From CAYSPS01 sp964432975 (GTDB lineage Bacteria > Babelota > Babeliae > Babelales > UBA12409), in assembly GCA_964432975.1 (NCBI GenBank), contig CAYSPS010000034.1, forward strand, positions 1 to 7,080: 7,080 nucleotides of DNA. Direction: 5' to 3'. Shown one piece after another: positions 4,515 through 7,080 of this stretch. The notes beneath the pieces were generated by a model. It was not told the DNA's origin and did no database searches. It saw only the letters and a list, made by a program, of their open reading frames with translations. The stretch's first letter is position 1. Each line of letters opens with the position of its first letter. The position numbers and the translations under genes were made by a program.

Positions 4515-6356
4515 ATCTGGATTAAAATACCAGGTGCTTTGTAAATGTATGTGTTTCAGTGCCGTAAGCACTTGATAAATAAGCGCAAAAGTTGGTGCTT
4601 TCAAATACACTTTACGTCGATAAATATTTTTTAATTTTTGTACCGATGGTAACGCCGGTCCTAAAATAGTCAATTGTGCATACCGTTCTGGCTGCGCTTG
4701 TTGCATGTGCCTGAGTGTTTGGGCAAGTTTCTGCGCATCACGCTCAGCAATAATCTCATTTCTATGGAGCACCTCAATTTCAGCAAATCGTCCGTATGGT
4801 GGATCGCGCCCAGCACGGCCTGCTACTTGAATTAATTGCTGCAGCGTTGTTTCACTAGCGTGATACGATGGAAAGTGTAAATTCAAATCTGCCCACACAA
4901 TGCCCACCAAGGTTACGCGCGGAAAATGATACCCTTTTGTAATCGTTTGCGTACCAACAAGAATATCAAGCTCACCATCTTGAAAATTTTGCAACGTTGC
5001 CTGCCAATTTTTTTTGTTCACCGTAACATCAAGATCGGCGCGCGCAATACGTGCTGATGGAAATAATTTTTCAAGAATTTTCACCATTTGTTGCGTACCA
5101 ATACCGCGTTGGTTAAATTTTTTATTTTTACAATTTTGGCACTCAGTCGGAACTTGCCGACGATAACCGCAATAATGACAACATAATTGCTGCCCTTCAT
5201 GAACCGTCAGACTCACTGAACAGCGTGGGCACATGATCACGTGCGCACACTGCTTACATTGCATAAAAAAAGACAATCCACGACGATTGATAAAAATAAG
5301 CGCTTGTTCGTTACGTGCAAGGCATGCAGTAAGAGCTTTATCAAGCTCACGACTAATCCAAAAATTGCGATAAACTTGCGATGACAGTTGCACGACATGC
5401 ACCTGCGCAAAAGAACCCGCAAATCGTTGCGTAAGCTGACAAAAACGCCATCCATGTGTGCGTGTCGCATGCAGTGATTGCACCGATGGCGTTGCCGAAC
5501 CAAGCACTATAGGAATCTTATATTGTTGCGCACGCATGAGCGCCGCATGTTTGCTATTAATTTTGGGATGACTCTTTTCTTGATACCCAGATTCATGTTC
5601 TTCATCAACAATAATGAGACCTAAATTATTAATGGGCAGCAAAACGGGCAGGTGTACACCAATCAAAAGCAATGGCTGTTGCGCGAGCAACGCGCGCCAT
5701 AGCGTACGTTTTTCTTTCGCGCTTGTGGCAGAATGAAAACCAAAAATTGCAGATGCGTACGTTGGCATCGCAGATCTAAATAAATTTTGAAATTGCACCG
5801 CCAATGTTACTTCGGGCACCATAAAAATTACCGTTTTTTGCAGCTCGAGTGCACGCATTATAAGTTTTTTATAAATCTCAGTTTTGCCCGAGCCCGTCAC
5901 GCCATGCAACAACGTTGGACTAAATACATTTGCACCGATATCACCAACAATGTGCTGATACACCCTCTCTTGGTCTAGCGTTAAACACGTGTCGCAACAC
6001 AACGCATAAGCGACAGGCGAGACTAGCACGTCCTGAATTGATTGAGATGTAAGCAACCCGTGCAAGCGCCGTAAAATATACGTCACGTCGATGTGATAAT
6101 ATTGAGCAAGTGTATGCGCAAAATTTTCATATCGCTCATCAAGCGGCGCGACCTGTACGGCGTGCACGTCTTTGATAACAAACTCCGGTTGCTCGACAAG
6201 CTCTGACGTTTGTTGCAACACAAGCGCATGAACCAATCTCTTGCGCAGGGGTACCAGCACAATTTGACCAATCAAATCATGCTGTTCTTGATCAGCCGGC
6301 ACACGATACGTAAGCGTACGCTTAAAACCATTTAACAAACGAACTTCGATAAACAT
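4506..6356 (-). CDS. priA: Primosomal protein N' (replication restart helicase PriA), compact form
   Basis: PriA recognises stalled forks and loads the replicative helicase. I use the ATG at 6354-6356 (616 residues, opening MFIEVRLL as the family does). A TTG 18 nt upstream is less likely, and neither has a clear Shine-Dalgarno. In order: N-terminal 3'-DNA-end-binding domain (about 1-100); Walker A GVTGSGKT with Lys158; DEEH at 251-254; GSATPS at 286-291; eight zinc-binding cysteines at 367, 370, 376, 379, 393, 396, 406 and 409, spaced almost as in E. coli; GTQTITKG near 468-475; QVAGRAGR at 510-517; and a C-terminal domain with ILGPALP. Walker A lies about 70 residues earlier than in E. coli (Lys230), so the winged-helix region seems absent. 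QVAGRAGR is followed at once by DPPYGRF, skipping about 45 residues normally found there. The usual GTRSA motif reads GVHLP. Its end overlaps the preceding convergent gene by 9 nt. Confidence 0.94.
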   Translation of the reverse strand: MFIEVRLLNGFKRTLTYRVPADQEQHDLIGQIVLVPLRKRLVHALVLQQTSELVEQPEFVIKDVHAVQVAPLDERYENFAHTLAQYYHIDVTYILRRLHGLLTSQSIQDVLVSPVAYALCCDTCLTLDQERVYQHIVGDIGANVFSPTLLHGVTGSGKTEIYKKLIMRALELQKTVIFMVPEVTLAVQFQNLFRSAMPTYASAIFGFHSATSAKEKRTLWRALLAQQPLLLIGVHLPVLLPINNLGLIIVDEEHESGYQEKSHPKINSKHAALMRAQQYKIPIVLGSATPSVQSLHATRTHGWRFCQLTQRFAGSFAQVHVVQLSSQVYRNFWISRELDKALTACLARNEQALIFINRRGLSFFMQCKQCAHVIMCPRCSVSLTVHEGQQLCCHYCGYRRQVPTECQNCKNKKFNQRGIGTQQMVKILEKLFPSARIARADLDVTVNKKNWQATLQNFQDGELDILVGTQTITKGYHFPRVTLVGIVWADLNLHFPSYHASETTLQQLIQVAGRAGRDPPYGRFAEIEVLHRNEIIAERDAQKLAQTLRHMQQAQPERYAQLTILGPALPSVQKLKNIYRRKVYLKAPTFALIYQVLTALKHIHLQSTWYFNPDSL

Positions 6357-6422
6357 GCTTTTAGTGTAAAGCAAAGATTAAAAAAGCGTAACGAAAGAAA
6401 AAATTTCTTATTGTGATTTTTA

Positions 6423-6458
6423 TTGACTTTTTATGCAAAACTGTTATTCTGTTATAAA
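6423..6458 (+). promoter_or_regulatory. Promoter region of LRR gene 4
   Basis: TTGACT (6423-6428) is followed after 16 bp by TATTCT (6445-6450), itself preceded by TG as an extended -10. A second extended -10, TGTTATAAA (6450-6458), lies just downstream without a well-placed -35. The surrounding AT-rich leader contains a small inverted repeat, AATAGA (6458-6463) with TCTATT (6469-6474). A Shine-Dalgarno GGAG at 6497-6500 precedes the gene. The rest of the 6357-6506 intergenic stretch shows nothing more specific; I could not place a convincing priA promoter in it. Confidence 0.5.
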
Positions 6459-6506
6459 ATAGATTTTTTCTATTGTTATTTGGTTTATTTTTAGATGGAG
6501 TTTATC

Positions 6507-7080
6507 ATGAAAAAGCAAGTTTTATTTTCAACCCTTATCAGTGCGATTTTGGGCATCCTACCGGCACTCAATGCTAACCTGATTGAGCCTGAAGCAGCAC
6601 CAGCAAATCCGGTCATTTCAGCACATATTACTGATATCAGTCAAATCGTACATAGATTTAATCCAGAAACAAATACGCTTGATTTGTCAGAGATGAATAT
6701 TACACAAATTGCTGGCATTGTCTTCATGCAAATCGCTTGCCATCACCGTTTACAACATTTAAAAGAACTGAAACTCAACGCCAATACACAGCTTACACGA
6801 CTGCCTCCCGACATAGGTAGGTTAACTAACTTACAAAAGCTCGATTGCAGCTTTACTTCGCTTGCACAATTGCCTTCTGAAATAGGTCATTTAGTTAATT
6901 TAAAAAAACTCTACCTCTTCGACACACTGCTTACACAAATACCTCGCGAAATTTGCTATTTAGTTGACTTACAAACGCTCTTTCTCAACAATACCCAGCT
7001 TGCACAACTTCCTCCTGGAATTGGTAATTTGCGCAACTTACAACAGCTCTGGCTTTACGACACACCGCCTTCCAGAAGAG
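6507..7080 (+). CDS. Exported leucine-rich repeat protein, 3'-truncated by window edge (LRR gene 4)
   Basis: The ATG at 6507, six bases after GGAG, opens a frame with no stop up to the window end: 191 complete codons plus one base. A signal peptide covers residues 1-23 (MKKQVLF, hydrophobic core, ALNA as likely cleavage end). An Ala/Pro-rich stretch and the family cap follow: HITDISQI (40-47) and NTLDLSEMNI (56-65). Repeats begin near residues 99, 122, 145 and 168. The stretch before the first, LNANTQL, carries one residue more than the family norm. The last visible residues, LWLYDTPPSRR, match the start of the C-terminal cap in gene 1 (LWLNETPLSRR), so only about 20 residues should be missing. 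Cys at 78, 114 and 150 are scattered, unlike the knot in gene 3. It has its own promoter and is separated from genes 1-3 by about 4 kb of housekeeping genes. Ligand unknown. Confidence 0.9.
   Translation, partial: MKKQVLFSTLISAILGILPALNANLIEPEAAPANPVISAHITDISQIVHRFNPETNTLDLSEMNITQIAGIVFMQIACHHRLQHLKELKLNANTQLTRLPPDIGRLTNLQKLDCSFTSLAQLPSEIGHLVNLKKLYLFDTLLTQIPREICYLVDLQTLFLNNTQLAQLPPGIGNLRNLQQLWLYDTPPSRR

Noticed and set aside
5237..5503. 88-residue minus-strand frame inside priA
   Set aside because: It is a shadow of the zinc-binding and adjoining helicase region of priA in another frame, with no features of its own.
6357..6374. TTG start for priA, adding six residues
   Set aside because: The ATG at 6354-6356 gives the usual PriA N-terminus directly; the TTG has no ribosome site.
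6395..6409. AAGAAA-AAA-TTTCTT inverted repeat
   Set aside because: It is all but AT-only with a three-base loop in AT-rich DNA; chance is likely and no gene ends here.

Overview
The window looks like part of the chromosome of a small-genome, host-associated Gram-negative-type bacterium. The best guess is a member of Candidatus Dependentiae (TM6/Babeliae). That is an inference from the exported leucine-rich-repeat (LRR) proteins sitting beside divergent housekeeping genes and from the AT-rich intergenic DNA. No rRNA or other decisive marker is present.

Layout. Positions 1-2353 (+) hold three tandem LRR genes: one cut by the left edge, one of 211 residues carrying a 10-N assembly gap, and one of 386 residues that ends in a six-cysteine, knottin-like tail. 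A 10-bp hairpin at 2382-2408 separates them from a convergent XRE-type regulator (2439-3110, -). The regulator's LexA/S24-like domain appears to have lost all of its self-cleavage residues. The divergent intergenic region (3111-3220) holds a near-consensus promoter for the regulator and two related palindromes. Rightward from there lie rnhB (RNase HII) and an overlapping gene for a HAS-barrel-like protein. The latter meets priA tail to tail (4506-6356, -). A promoter region (6375-6506) then leads to a fourth LRR gene of the same family, which runs off the right edge at 7080.

How the genes relate. The LRR genes share a signal peptide, an N-terminal cap motif, 23-residue repeats and a C-terminal cap, and the spacers between genes 1-2 and 2-3 are alike. 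The array therefore grew by tandem duplication. The products are probably exported and act outside the cytoplasm, plausibly on a host, but nothing here proves a target. rnhB and priA are DNA replication and repair functions: ribonucleotide removal and replication restart. PriA is unusually compact; the winged-helix region and a block after the last helicase motif appear to be missing. The regulator is placed to control itself and perhaps rnhB.

The strongest candidates for something new are the LRR-plus-cystine-knot protein, the non-cleavable LexA-like regulator with its paired operators, and the reduced PriA.
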